Below are positions 23,788 to 32,900 of a stretch of DNA of 36,019 nt, in pieces. The DNA lies in the NCBI RefSeq assembly GCF_001076885.1, contig NZ_JVDT01000066.1, positions 1 through 36,019 of the forward strand, given 5' to 3'. How positions within the stretch are numbered: the first letter of the stretch is position 1; every line of letters begins with the position of its first letter. This DNA is from Bacillus sp. 522_BSPC (GTDB lineage Bacteria > Bacillota > Bacilli > Bacillales > Cytobacillaceae). A program made the position numbers and the translations under genes. A model generated the notes under the pieces. It saw nothing but the letters and a program-made list of their open reading frames with translations, was not told the origin of the DNA and did not search any database.

Positions 23788-24861
23788 GTGACAGAACAAA
23801 CAATCACTGTAACATTAGCAAAAGAAAAGAAACCAAAACCGGATCCAGCAACATTAGTATTTGGTAAAGTGTTTACTGACCATATGTTTATGATGGATTA
23901 TTCAGTCGATAAAGGATGGCATGATGCACAAATTCTTCCATACCAACCGATTACTTTAGATCCTGCTTCTGTTATTTTCCACTACGGACAAGCAGTTTTC
24001 GAGGGGTTAAAAGCTTATTTAACGAAAGAAGGCAAAGTCCTTTTATTTAGACCAGAAAAAAATATGGAGCGTTTAAATAAATCAAATGACAGACTTTGTA
24101 TACCTGAAATAGATGAAGAGTTTGCCTTAAATGCTTTAAAACAATTAATTAATATCGATAGAGAATGGATTCCAAATGGAGAAGGAACCTCTTTATACAT
24201 AAGACCTTTCGTTATATCTACTCAGCCTTATTTAGGTGTAGCAGCATCTGTTAGCTATAAATTTATGATCATTTTATCACCAGTAGGTTCGTATTATAAA
24301 GAAGGCGTTAAACCAGTAAAAATCTTCGTTGAAAATGAATATGTACGTGCAGTTGCAGGTGGTACTGGGTCAGCAAAAACAGCTGGTAACTATGCAGCAA
24401 GCTTAAAAGCACAACAAATTGCTAATGAAAAAGGCTACTCTCAAGTTCTTTGGTTAGATGGAGTAGAAAAGAAATATATTGAAGAAGTTGGCGCAATGAA
24501 CGTATTCTTCAAAATAAACGGAGAAGTAGTCACACCTCAGTTAAATGGAAGCATTTTAGAGGGGGTAACAAGAAGAAGTATTATGGAGCTTCTTCAGCAT
24601 TGGAATATTCCTATTACAGAAAGAAAAATTTCGATTGCTGAAATTTTTGAAGCCCATAAAAACGGTCAATTAGAAGAAGCATTCGGTACAGGAACAGCTG
24701 CTGTTATCTCTCCAATTGGTGAATTCTTCTGGAACGAAGAAAAAATAATCATAAATAATGGAGAAACAGGAGAATTGGCATCGAATTTATATAAGATAAT
24801 CACTGATATCCAAAATGGAAGACAAGAAGATCCATTCGGCTGGACAGTTGAAGTGAAATAA
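23788..24861 (+). CDS. ilvE: Branched-chain amino acid aminotransferase
   Basis: This PLP enzyme interconverts Leu, Ile and Val with their 2-oxo acids using 2-oxoglutarate/glutamate. The 357-residue protein is a class IV (BCAT) aminotransferase. Motifs are FHYGQAVFEGLKAY near residue 70, RPEKNMERLNKS, SLYIRPFV, and SAKTAGNYAASL with PLP-binding Lys197, then EEVGAMNVFF and EAFGTGTAAVISP. The start is GTG, 7 bases after AAGGAGA. A 79-residue ORF follows after 32 bases and probably shares the transcript. Confidence 0.95.
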   Translation: MTEQTITVTLAKEKKPKPDPATLVFGKVFTDHMFMMDYSVDKGWHDAQILPYQPITLDPASVIFHYGQAVFEGLKAYLTKEGKVLLFRPEKNMERLNKSNDRLCIPEIDEEFALNALKQLINIDREWIPNGEGTSLYIRPFVISTQPYLGVAASVSYKFMIILSPVGSYYKEGVKPVKIFVENEYVRAVAGGTGSAKTAGNYAASLKAQQIANEKGYSQVLWLDGVEKKYIEEVGAMNVFFKINGEVVTPQLNGSILEGVTRRSIMELLQHWNIPITERKISIAEIFEAHKNGQLEEAFGTGTAAVISPIGEFFWNEEKIIINNGETGELASNLYKIITDIQNGRQEDPFGWTVEVK

Positions 24862-24893
24862 TTCCTTTACAAGGAAAATAAAGGAGCATCTTA

Positions 24894-25133
24894 ATGTCTA
24901 ATAAAAGCCACACGCTAAATTTTGGCTGGAATTTAATAGCACATAAAGACTATAAATTATTCTCAAACCAAAATGAATATGTATTAATGGATTGGGATGG
25001 AGATGTTGTTTTGTGTGTTGCTGTTCAAGACCATGAGATAGAGGTCCTTCGTAGTAATTGGAATCTTCATTTTAAAGTGAACTTGGCTTTTAAAACGATA
25101 AAAGTTTTTAATGATCCAGACGAGGAAGAGTGA
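24894..25133 (+). CDS. Hypothetical 79-residue protein in the ilvE unit
   Basis: I do not recognise this small soluble protein. It alternates hydrophobic and polar residues (YVLMDWDGDVVLCVAVQDHEIEVLRSNW), suggesting a compact beta fold. It has many aromatic residues (including four Trp) and an acidic tail (DPDEEE). GGAG lies 7-8 bases before the ATG. It begins 32 bases after ilvE with no terminator between, and a strong terminator follows at 25171, so the two genes probably form an operon. That link does not establish a role in branched-chain metabolism. Confidence 0.75.
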   Translation: MSNKSHTLNFGWNLIAHKDYKLFSNQNEYVLMDWDGDVVLCVAVQDHEIEVLRSNWNLHFKVNLAFKTIKVFNDPDEEE

Positions 25134-25170
25134 GTAACGAAATTAGTGGATATAAGTAATTGCTATGTTA

Positions 25171-25216
25171 AAAGGAGTATACCTATTCTGATTAGGTATA
25201 CTCCTTTGTTATTTTT
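25171..25216. terminator. Terminator between the ilvE unit and the HAD gene
   Basis: AAAGGAGTATACCTA (25171-25185) pairs perfectly with TAGGTATACTCCTTT (25193-25207). The 15-bp stem has a 7-base loop followed by GTTATTTTT, and lies between convergent genes. Confidence 0.9.
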
Positions 25217-25248
25217 ACTGAAAGATAAAATTATATCAAACAATATAA

Positions 25249-26076
25249 TTACACTAACTTGGTAGTAACAGGGTCTAGAATAAAAGTATGGATAACTTTT
25301 GCAACACCATCGTTATTATTAGTATCTGTCACGTAATCAGCAAGCGCCTTTACATCATCAGGGGCATTTCCCATCGCAACACCAAGGCCAGCAAATTCAA
25401 TCATCGCTACATCATTATAACTATCACCAATAGCAATGACTTCTTCTCTTGTAATGCCCAGTTTTTCAATGAGAATGGCGAGGCTTGTCCCTTTAGTAAC
25501 TCCTAATTCCGTAAATTCAAGGAAAAATGGTTTAGAGCGCATGACACTTAAATGTTCTGCTAACTCTTGTTGTAGCTTTGCTTCTACTACTTTAAGATGC
25601 TCTTCTTCTTTCACCATTAATACCTTTACGACAGGAGAGGAAACAGTTTGTTTGAAATCGGAAACTGTCTTAATAGGTAAGCCGGTAATATCTGCTTCGA
25701 TTTCAGTGAATGGATTATTCTGTTGTGTAATGATTTCATCCTCCATATAAGTATGAATCCACACATTTTCCCTTTGGCTTAAATCATAAAGATCATGAAC
25801 GGTTTCTGGTGGTAATGTACTACTAAATAGTTCTTCTTTCGTTTTACAATTTGTTATTTTTGCACCATTAAAAGAAAGAATAAAACTCCCATATTCAGCA
25901 AGCCTCAACTCTTCTGCAGCATCTTCGATAGCATATGTTGGTCTTCCAGATGCAAGGACCACCTTAACGCCATTTTCTTGTGCTAGCATTAAAGCTTTTT
26001 TTGTTGCATCTGAGATAGTATGGTTATCTGTTAATAAAGTATCATCCATATCTAATACGATCATTTTATAACTCAT
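25249..26076 (-). CDS. Cof-type HAD-IIB phosphatase
   Basis: This 275-residue hydrolase belongs to the HAD superfamily, subclass IIB (Cof/YidA-like), soluble phosphatases acting on sugar phosphates or nucleotide-type substrates. The nucleophile motif VLDMDDTLL has D9 and D11. SGRP (motif II region), the Lys in GVTKGTSL, and GDSYNDVAMIEFAG (motif IV) complete the active site. The exact substrate cannot be inferred; Bacilli carry many paralogs. I start at the ATG at 26076, with GGGGAG upstream, in preference to a longer frame from 26139. Confidence 0.9.
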   Translation of the reverse strand: MSYKMIVLDMDDTLLTDNHTISDATKKALMLAQENGVKVVLASGRPTYAIEDAAEELRLAEYGSFILSFNGAKITNCKTKEELFSSTLPPETVHDLYDLSQRENVWIHTYMEDEIITQQNNPFTEIEADITGLPIKTVSDFKQTVSSPVVKVLMVKEEEHLKVVEAKLQQELAEHLSVMRSKPFFLEFTELGVTKGTSLAILIEKLGITREEVIAIGDSYNDVAMIEFAGLGVAMGNAPDDVKALADYVTDTNNNDGVAKVIHTFILDPVTTKLV

Positions 26077-26195
26077 TTTGAACTCCCCTTTCCTAACCTC
26101 TATCAAGAATACATGAAAAAGAGACAATAGCCTATACATAAATCCACTTTTTTATAAAAGTTTTAAAAGGAATAAATTTCCTCGAAAAAAAGTAT

Positions 26196-26224
26196 TTGAA
26201 TTATCAGAAAATTACTGCTATAAT
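26196..26224 (+). promoter_or_regulatory. Promoter of the IDEAL-protein gene with an embedded CodY box
   Basis: TTGAAT (26196-26201), a 17-base spacer and TATAAT (26219-26224) preceded by TG form a strong SigA promoter. Within it, AATTATCAGAAAATT (26199-26213) matches the CodY consensus AATTTTCWGAAAATT at 14 of 15 positions. A protein bound there would cover the space between -35 and -10, implying repression by CodY in rich medium. Confidence 0.7.
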
Positions 26225-26251
26225 GTAAAAAAGAACAAGGGGTTGATTCAA

Positions 26252-26452
26252 ATGGAAAAGTATTTATTAAATGCTCCAAAACAGTCTGTAGGAAATGTAG
26301 TTGATTCTTTATTCGCTGAAATGGTATTAGAAAAAGCCCTTTACGACTTTCGAAAAGCTGAGCTAAAAAAACAAATTGACAAAACATTAATTGCTGGTGA
26401 CAAGGAACAATTTTATCGTTTAACAGAAGAGTTAAAGGAATTAACCGCATAA
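26252..26452 (+). CDS. IDEAL domain-containing small protein
   Basis: The 66-residue protein ends in an IDEAL-type domain (LKKQIDKTLIAGDKEQFYRLTEELKEL), a short helical module found in several Bacillus proteins, including the C-terminal regions of YpiB and ComK. The first half (VVDSLFAEMVLEKALYDFRKAE) is also helical. No catalytic residues are apparent, and the molecular role of such small IDEAL proteins is not known. The ATG at 26252 follows AAGGGG by 9 bases; a TTG 9 bases earlier abuts that site. It is a single-gene unit with a strong promoter and a double terminator. Confidence 0.78.
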   Translation: MEKYLLNAPKQSVGNVVDSLFAEMVLEKALYDFRKAELKKQIDKTLIAGDKEQFYRLTEELKELTA

Positions 26453-26487
26453 TAATCGTAATAAATTATATTTGTAATAAACATAAC

Positions 26488-26567
26488 AGCTATCCTAAAT
26501 GGGATGCCTCACTGTATTTTCACTCTGAAAAATCAGTGAGGTTTTTCCCTGCAAAAAAAGGATAGCT
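26488..26567 (+). terminator. Nested double hairpin terminator after the IDEAL gene
   Basis: An inner stem, CCTCACTG (26507-26514) with CAGTGAGG (26534-26541), has an additional TTTTCA/TGAAAA stem inside it and TTTTTCC after it. An outer stem, AGCTATCCT (26488-26496) with AGGATAGCT (26559-26567), encloses the first and ends in its own T-run. Confidence 0.75.
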
Positions 26568-26592
26568 TTTTGTATGGACATATAAAAATAAA

Positions 26593-26645
26593 AACTGCCA
26601 ATAAACAAAAGTTTATCGGCAGTTAGGGACACTACAAATGTGTCC
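26593..26645. other. Two further hairpins in the IDEAL-pepF intergenic region
   Basis: AACTGCC-A-ATAAAC (26593-26606) pairs with GTTTAT-C-GGCAGTT (26611-26624), 13 bp with one mismatch around AAAA. GGACAC (26627-26632) pairs with GTGTCC (26640-26645) two bases later. Neither is followed by a T-run. With the terminator at 26488 they make up most of the first half of the 561-base gap (26453-27013); the second half is AT-rich and unassigned. A small RNA is possible but unproved. Confidence 0.5.
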
Positions 26646-27013
26646 TACGTATTGAGGCAATAAACTACGCTCCACATAGCGCAATAATGTTCATTGACTT
26701 ATTCAATATAGCTCATCGCTTGATTAATATAACATAGTTTCTAGAAGTTTGGCAAGCTATTTCTTATGGATTCTCTTCAAAGCTTTGTTATTTATTAGAC
26801 AAATTCCGTTCAATCGACCTCCAATTATTACAAGTATTGAAAAAAAGTATTATGGAACAATAATGATAATTTTGGAAAACTCCCGTACAATTCGATAGAA
26901 GCGTTTATACTTTACATAATAGGATATGGCTAGGTATGATTTAAGCATAAACATATCTTTTCATTTCATGATAACAAGTGAAATATAGAAAACCAATGAA
27001 TAGGAGGAAGTTT

Positions 27014-28804
27014 ATGAATACATATAAAACAAGGGAAGAAGTTACAGATTTGGAAAAATGGAATTTGAGGGATATTTATAAAACAGAAGAAGATTGGGAA
27101 AACGATCTTCAATTATTGGAGAAAAAAATCGAGGAGCTTGCCACTTTCAATAGTAATATTTCAGACGGGGCAAGCTTATTAGCATATCTTACTTTATCAG
27201 AGGAAACTAGTTTTATCTATCGAAAAGTATATGCTTATGGAATGCTTCTATTAGACTTAGATACGCGTAATACCCATGCCCAAAGTCTAATTGAAAAAGC
27301 TCGCTATGTAGGGCAGAAATATAGTAGAGCTACCTCCTTTTTTATGCCTTTTTTATTGTCATTAGAAGAAAGCAAATTAAAAGCCTACATAAAAGCTGAG
27401 ACAGGATTAGCTTATTTTGAAAAAGACTTATTAGAGTCTTTTCGCTATAAGAAGCATGTATTAAGCAAAGAAAAAGAAGAGATTTTGTCCGAACTAGGAG
27501 AAGCATTAGGTGTACCGAGCAATGTATTCGGAATGATAAATAATGCAGATATTACATTTGGAGAAGTAACAAATGAAGATGGAGAAAAAATTGAGCTAAC
27601 AAGGGGAATGTATGCAAAAAGAATCGAAAGTGAAGATCGAAATGTACGGAAAGAAGCATACCTAGCCTATTATAAACCATATATAGGCATGAAAAATACG
27701 ATTGCAACAACCTTTAGTGCTGCAGTGAAAAATAATGTAAAAACAGCAAAATTAAGAAATTATCCTTCTGCTTTAGAAAAAAGTTTGTTTGGAGACCAAG
27801 TCCCAGTAGAAGTGTATAATAATTTAATTGAGACTACAAGAAAGAACTTACCTTATATGGATGACTATATGAAGTTTCGCAAAAAGCGACTTCAGCTCAA
27901 AGAACTGCATGCCTATGATTTAAGTGTTCCATTAGTCGGAGAAGCAGCCAAAGAAGAGATTAGCTATGATGACGCATTTCAAATAATGGTGGATGCATTA
28001 AAACCATTAGGTGAAGAATATATCGCAGTGCTAAAAAGTTTTAAAGAAAAGCGTTACTTAGATGTACGGGAAACACCTGGGAAACGTTCAGGTGCTTATA
28101 ATTTAGGATTATATGGTGTACATCCATTTATTCTGCTAAACCATCGGGACGATTTAGATAGCTTATTTACATTAGCTCATGAATGTGGACATGGGATGCA
28201 TTCCTATTTTAGTAGTAAACATCAGCCACAAATAAGTGCAGGCTATAGCATTTTTGTTGCGGAAGTCGCTTCTACTGTGAATGAAGTATTGTTAATAAGA
28301 CATTTATTAAAATTAGAGCAGGATCCATTAAAAAGAGAGCATTTACTGCACCATTTTATTGATAGTTTTAAAGGTACCTTCTTTACACAGGTAATGTTTA
28401 GCGAATTTGAAAAAACAGTGCATGAGCAAGCAGAAAACGGGCTTCCTCTCTCATTGGATTTTTTCAATTCAACTTATGAGGAATTATTTAAAGCATATAA
28501 TGGCAGCGATTTAGTCATTGATGAGCAAGTGAAGTATGGATGGTCGAGAATTCCCCATTTTTATCGTCCTTTTTATGTTTATAAGTATGCAACTGGTTTT
28601 GCATCAGCGATAAATATAGCTGATAAATTAATTGTAGGAGAGAAAGGGGATGTAGAAAACTACTTAGACTTTTTAAAAAGTGGAAGTTCTGACTATCCAC
28701 TCGAGCTTCTCAAAAAGGCTGGTGTCGATTTGACAACCCCAGAGCCTATCAATCACGCTTTATCTATTTTCCATTCCTTAGTGAAGGAAGTTTTAGAAAA
28801 ATAA
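27014..28804 (+). CDS. pepF: Oligoendopeptidase F (M3B metallopeptidase)
   Basis: This cytoplasmic zinc peptidase cleaves short oligopeptides, such as those imported or released by proteolysis. The 596 residues contain the HExxH motif in LAHECGHGMHSYF (H389, E390, H393) with the downstream Glu in VAEVASTVNE as third ligand. PGKRSGAYNLG before and RIPHFYRPFYVYKYATGF after are typical of the M3B family. The ATG at 27014 has AGGAGG 6 bases upstream; a frame extending to 26978 has no such site. It is monocistronic and convergent with gltC, with overlapping terminator structures. Confidence 0.95.
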   Translation: MNTYKTREEVTDLEKWNLRDIYKTEEDWENDLQLLEKKIEELATFNSNISDGASLLAYLTLSEETSFIYRKVYAYGMLLLDLDTRNTHAQSLIEKARYVGQKYSRATSFFMPFLLSLEESKLKAYIKAETGLAYFEKDLLESFRYKKHVLSKEKEEILSELGEALGVPSNVFGMINNADITFGEVTNEDGEKIELTRGMYAKRIESEDRNVRKEAYLAYYKPYIGMKNTIATTFSAAVKNNVKTAKLRNYPSALEKSLFGDQVPVEVYNNLIETTRKNLPYMDDYMKFRKKRLQLKELHAYDLSVPLVGEAAKEEISYDDAFQIMVDALKPLGEEYIAVLKSFKEKRYLDVRETPGKRSGAYNLGLYGVHPFILLNHRDDLDSLFTLAHECGHGMHSYFSSKHQPQISAGYSIFVAEVASTVNEVLLIRHLLKLEQDPLKREHLLHHFIDSFKGTFFTQVMFSEFEKTVHEQAENGLPLSLDFFNSTYEELFKAYNGSDLVIDEQVKYGWSRIPHFYRPFYVYKYATGFASAINIADKLIVGEKGDVENYLDFLKSGSSDYPLELLKKAGVDLTTPEPINHALSIFHSLVKEVLEK

Positions 28805-28872
28805 ATAATGGGTAGGGAAGTAAGGGTCTAACTTTAACTAAAAGTTTGAGACCCTTATCCCATCCCATTATT
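28804..28872. terminator. Shared hairpin between convergent pepF and gltC
   Basis: Arms starting AATAATGGG (28804-28812) and ending CCCATTATT (28864-28872) form a stem of about 22 bp with an internal loop and a 2-base bulge; AAGGGTCT/AGACCC forms its upper part. It overlaps both stop codons. It lacks a strong T-run on the plus strand. Confidence 0.65.
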
Positions 28873-29770
28873 GATATTTTTCTAAAATAGTGAAAAAGTC
28901 GATGACAAATCGACGAAAGGTTTGGACAGATGGTGGAGATTCCCGATTGCTCGGAACGATAATTCCGACAGTTCGATTAATTATCGGATCTTCAATTGGT
29001 ATTTTCACCGTAAACTTTGGAACAGTATCATAAAAAGTGCTTTCTGGCAGTAGTGTTACACCCATACCAGCAGACACCAATCCTTTAATCGCATCTAAAT
29101 CTTCGCCTTCCGCATTTATATTCGGTAAAAATCCTTCTTGTTTGCAAGCGTCAATAGCGATTTTTTGCAAAATATAGCCTTCCGGAAATAAAACAAATTC
29201 ATCATTGCGTAAATCCCGTAAGCGAAGGGATCTTCTTTCGCTTAAAAAATGATTACTTGGTAGTAAAGCAAATATTTTTTCAGTGAACAATATGTTTCCT
29301 GTTAATAAAAAATCGTCTGTTGGTACTGGACCCAAGAAGGCTAAATCTAAGTCTCTATTTTTTACCCCTTCTGTTAAAAAATGATAGGATCCTTGCCGCA
29401 ATTGGAATTTCACTTTTGGATGTTTTTCTTTGAAAGCAGAAATAACCGTTGGTAGTAAGTGGCTTGCAAGACTTGTTGGAAAGCCAATTTTTATAGAGCC
29501 TCTTTCTGGATCCAAGTAGGCATTTACTTGTTCAATGGCACGGTCAACCGATTTGACTATGGCAAGAGAATGGGTTAGAAATATCTTTCCAATGGAAGTC
29601 AGTTTCACGTTTCTACCCTCCCGCTCAAATAATTGCACACCTAACTCATCTTCTAAGTTAGCAATTTGACGACTAACAGCAGATTGGGCAACATGCAGAT
29701 GTTCCGCAGCGGCTGATACATGTTCCCTTTCCGCTACTTCAATAAAATATTTTAGTTGTCTCAGTTCCAT
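28868..29770 (-). CDS. gltC: LysR-type regulator GltC
   Basis: GltC activates the divergent gltAB genes according to the 2-oxoglutarate/glutamate balance. The 300-residue LysR protein has its winged HTH at the N-terminus (MELRQLKYFIEVAEREHVSA, HLHVAQSAVSRQIANLEDEL) and an effector domain with IGFPTSLASHLLPTVISAF and GLVSAGMGVTLLPESTF. By memory these segments are close to B. subtilis GltC, and the gene has the same place, divergent from gltA. Dyads in the 139-base gap between the two genes match the expected operator arrangement. LysR proteins usually repress their own gene from such sites. Confidence 0.95.
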   Translation of the reverse strand: MELRQLKYFIEVAEREHVSAAAEHLHVAQSAVSRQIANLEDELGVQLFEREGRNVKLTSIGKIFLTHSLAIVKSVDRAIEQVNAYLDPERGSIKIGFPTSLASHLLPTVISAFKEKHPKVKFQLRQGSYHFLTEGVKNRDLDLAFLGPVPTDDFLLTGNILFTEKIFALLPSNHFLSERRSLRLRDLRNDEFVLFPEGYILQKIAIDACKQEGFLPNINAEGEDLDAIKGLVSAGMGVTLLPESTFYDTVPKFTVKIPIEDPIINRTVGIIVPSNRESPPSVQTFRRFVIDFFTILEKYQ

Positions 29771-29793
29771 TTTTATCGACCTTCTTTTTAATT

Positions 29794-29828
29794 ATCTCAT
29801 TTTTAGATTGTTTCTATCTAAATGATAT
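29794..29828. promoter_or_regulatory. GltC binding boxes in the gltC-gltA divergent region
   Basis: ATCTCATTTTTAGAT (29794-29808) is a dyad ATCT-N7-AGAT centred near -62 of the predicted gltA start. A related ATCTAAATGATAT (29816-29828) is centred near -42. The positions agree with boxes I and II that I recall at about -64 and -44 in B. subtilis. Confidence 0.65.
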
Positions 29829-29829
29829 A

Positions 29830-29857
29830 TTGTACATATGAATTTGTATAGTATAAT
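29830..29857 (+). promoter_or_regulatory. gltA promoter
   Basis: TTGTAC (29830-29835), a 16-base spacer and a consensus TATAAT (29852-29857) fit an activated SigA promoter with a poor -35. The start point would be near 29863. A CodY-like sequence at 29860-29874 has four mismatches and is not claimed. Confidence 0.6.
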
Positions 29858-29909
29858 TGAATTATCTGAATAAAAAAATTTGTTAGAAAATCTGACAGGG
29901 GTGGTTGAA

Positions 29910-32900
29910 ATGACGTACAACCAAATGGAAAAAGCGCAGGGCTTATATAGACCGGAATTTGAACATGATGCATGTGGAATCGGACTGTACGCTCATATAA
30001 AAGGGGAAGCGACGCACGACATTGTCACAAAAGGATTAAGCATGCTTTGTAAATTAGATCACCGTGGTGGGCAAGGTAGTGATCCATTAACAGGAGACGG
30101 TGCTGGATTAATGGTACAAATTCCAGATGCCTTCTTTCGAAAAGAATTAACAGATATTAATCTACCAGAGAGTGGAAAATATGCAGTTGGAATGGTCTTT
30201 TTTTCAAAGGATGACCCAAATCGAAATCAAATTGAAACAAAGATTAACGAATATATTGAAGAGATAGGAGAAGTACTTCTTGGTTGGAGAACTGTCCCAA
30301 CCGAATTCAGAAAAATCGGAAAAGTTGCACAAGAAAGTTGTCCGGTGATTCGTCAAGTATTCATTCAATCCAATCAATCAAATAAAGATAAGTTAACGTT
30401 TGAACGAAAATTATATATAATTAGAAAACTAGCAGAAAAGTGGGGAAGCGAGGAAGAAAAAGAATTTTACTTTGCGAGTCTCTCATCAAGCACAATCGTC
30501 TATAAAGGATTATTAACTTCCGATCAAGTGAAGAGCTTTTATTTAGATGTGCAAGACCCAGCATTTGTTTCAGCTTTCGCAATTGTACATTCTCGTTTCA
30601 GCACAAATACATTTCCTAGCTGGGAAAGAGCTCATCCAAATCGATATTTAATCCATAATGGAGAAATAAATACATTACGAGGCAACTTTAACTGGATGAA
30701 AGCAAGGGAGCAGCAATTTGCATCAGAGGTTTTTGGAGCTGATTTAGAAAAAGTGTTACCAATCTTAGATTCCAATGGTAGTGACTCGTCCGTATTTGAT
30801 AATGCATTAGAATTCTTTATTCTATCTGGTCGCACGCCGGCTCATGCGGCAATGATGATGATTCCAGAGCCTTGGACCGAGAATCCGCATTTATCAAAAC
30901 AAAAAAGAGATTTTTACGAATATCATAGTAGCTTAATGGAACCATGGGATGGTCCAATGGCGATTACTTTTACAGACGGTAAACAAATTGGCGCGATTCT
31001 TGATCGTAACGGCTTACGCCCAGCAAGATATTATGTCACGAAAGATGATTACATCATTTTCTCTTCAGAGGTTGGCGTTATTCCAGTTGAAGAAGAAAAT
31101 ATTCTTTATAAAGAGCGCTTAAGTCCTGGTAAAATGCTGTTGATTGATTTAGAAGAAGGACGCATTGTTTCCGATGAAGAGCTTAAAAACTCGATTGCTT
31201 CTGAGCATCCATATACAGAGTGGCTAGAGGAAGTTGTGCGCTTAGAGGAAAACATAGAAGAAAAGGCGGAGACATTTGCTGATTTACTTGCAAGGCAAAA
31301 AGCTTTCGGTTACACGTATGAAGATGTGCAAAAAAATCTGATTCCAGTTGTATTAGAAGGTAAAGACCCGATTGGATCAATGGGAAATGACACGCCGCTT
31401 GCTGTATTATCTAATAAGCCACAGTCATTATTTAATTATTTCAAACAATTATTTGCACAAGTAACCAATCCGCCGATTGATGCAATTCGCGAACAACTAG
31501 TAACCTCGACTCTTTCTTGGATAGGTGCAGAAGGTGATTTATTACATCCAGATGAAAGCAATTGTCATAGAATACAACTGAAAACACCGATTCTATCTAA
31601 TGGCGATGTTGAACAATTACGCACCAATGCTAAACTTGAGTTTACAGCTAGAACAATAGATGCTTTATTTACAGATAATTTAGAGGAAAGTTTAAACAAC
31701 CTTATGCAAAAGGCAGAAGAAGCTATCACACAAGGTGTATCATTGCTTATTTTATCTGATCGTGCAATGAATAGAGAAGAAAAAGCTATTCCTGTTCTAC
31801 TTGCTGTTAGTGCTTTGCATCAAGATTTAATTAAAAAAGGACTTCGTACGAAGGCAAGTATTATTGTAGAGTCTGGCGAAGTTCGAGAAGTACACCATTT
31901 TGCGAGTCTAATTGGATTCGGTGCGGATGCTATTAATCCATATTTGGTATATGCGACATATAATCAAGCAGTAGAGGATGGCATCTTATCCCTTTCCTAT
32001 GAAGAAATTGTAGCGCGATACAATACAGTAGTTACAGAAGGCGTAGTAAAAGTAATGTCTAAAATGGGTATTTCTACTGTACAAAGCTATCGTGGTGCAC
32101 AAATTTTTGAAGCAGTCGGGATTGGCAAAGAAGTAATTGATCAATACTTTACTGGCACTGTTTCTCAGCTAGGTGGTATCGGATTAGATATTATTGCGGA
32201 AGAAGCAACAAAAAGGCATTTATTAGGCTATCAAGAATCAATCGATGAAACATTAGATTCTGGAAGTGATTTCCAATGGAGAAAAGGCGGGGAACACCAT
32301 GCTTTTAATCCAAAAACAATCCATACGTTACAGTGGGCATGTCGACAAGGTGACTACGGATTATTTAAACAATTTTCTGAAGCGGCTAACGAGGAAAGCA
32401 TGAGTTTCTTGCGTAATTTATTTGCTTTTGATCCATCAAGACGGCCGATTGATATTAATGAAGTGGAATCTGTTGATTCCATTGTTAAAAGATTTAAAAC
32501 AGGAGCTATGTCATTTGGTTCTCTAAGTAAAGAAGCCCATGAAACATTGGCAATCGCGATGAACCGATTAGGTGCAAGCAGCAATAGTGGAGAAGGTGGA
32601 GAAGATCCATCCCGTTATACAATGGATGAAAATGGCGATAATCGGAGAAGCAATATTAAACAAATCGCCTCTGGTCGATTCGGAGTTAAAAGTCATTATT
32701 TAATCAATGCGAAAGAATTGCAGATTAAAATGGCCCAAGGTGCAAAGCCTGGTGAAGGCGGACAGTTGCCTGGAAATAAAGTATATCCATGGGTTGCAGA
32801 AGTACGTGGCTCAACGCCAGGTGTAGGATTAATTTCTCCTCCACCACACCATGATATCTATTCCATTGAAGATTTAGCACAGCTTATCCATGATCTTAAA

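Noticed and set aside
29692-29790. Possible additional small gene between gltC and gltA
   Set aside because: The 139-base gap is fully accounted for by the divergent promoters and GltC boxes.
29860-29874. CodY-like sequence at the gltA start point
   Set aside because: Four mismatches in AT-rich sequence; gltAB control is explained by the GltC boxes.
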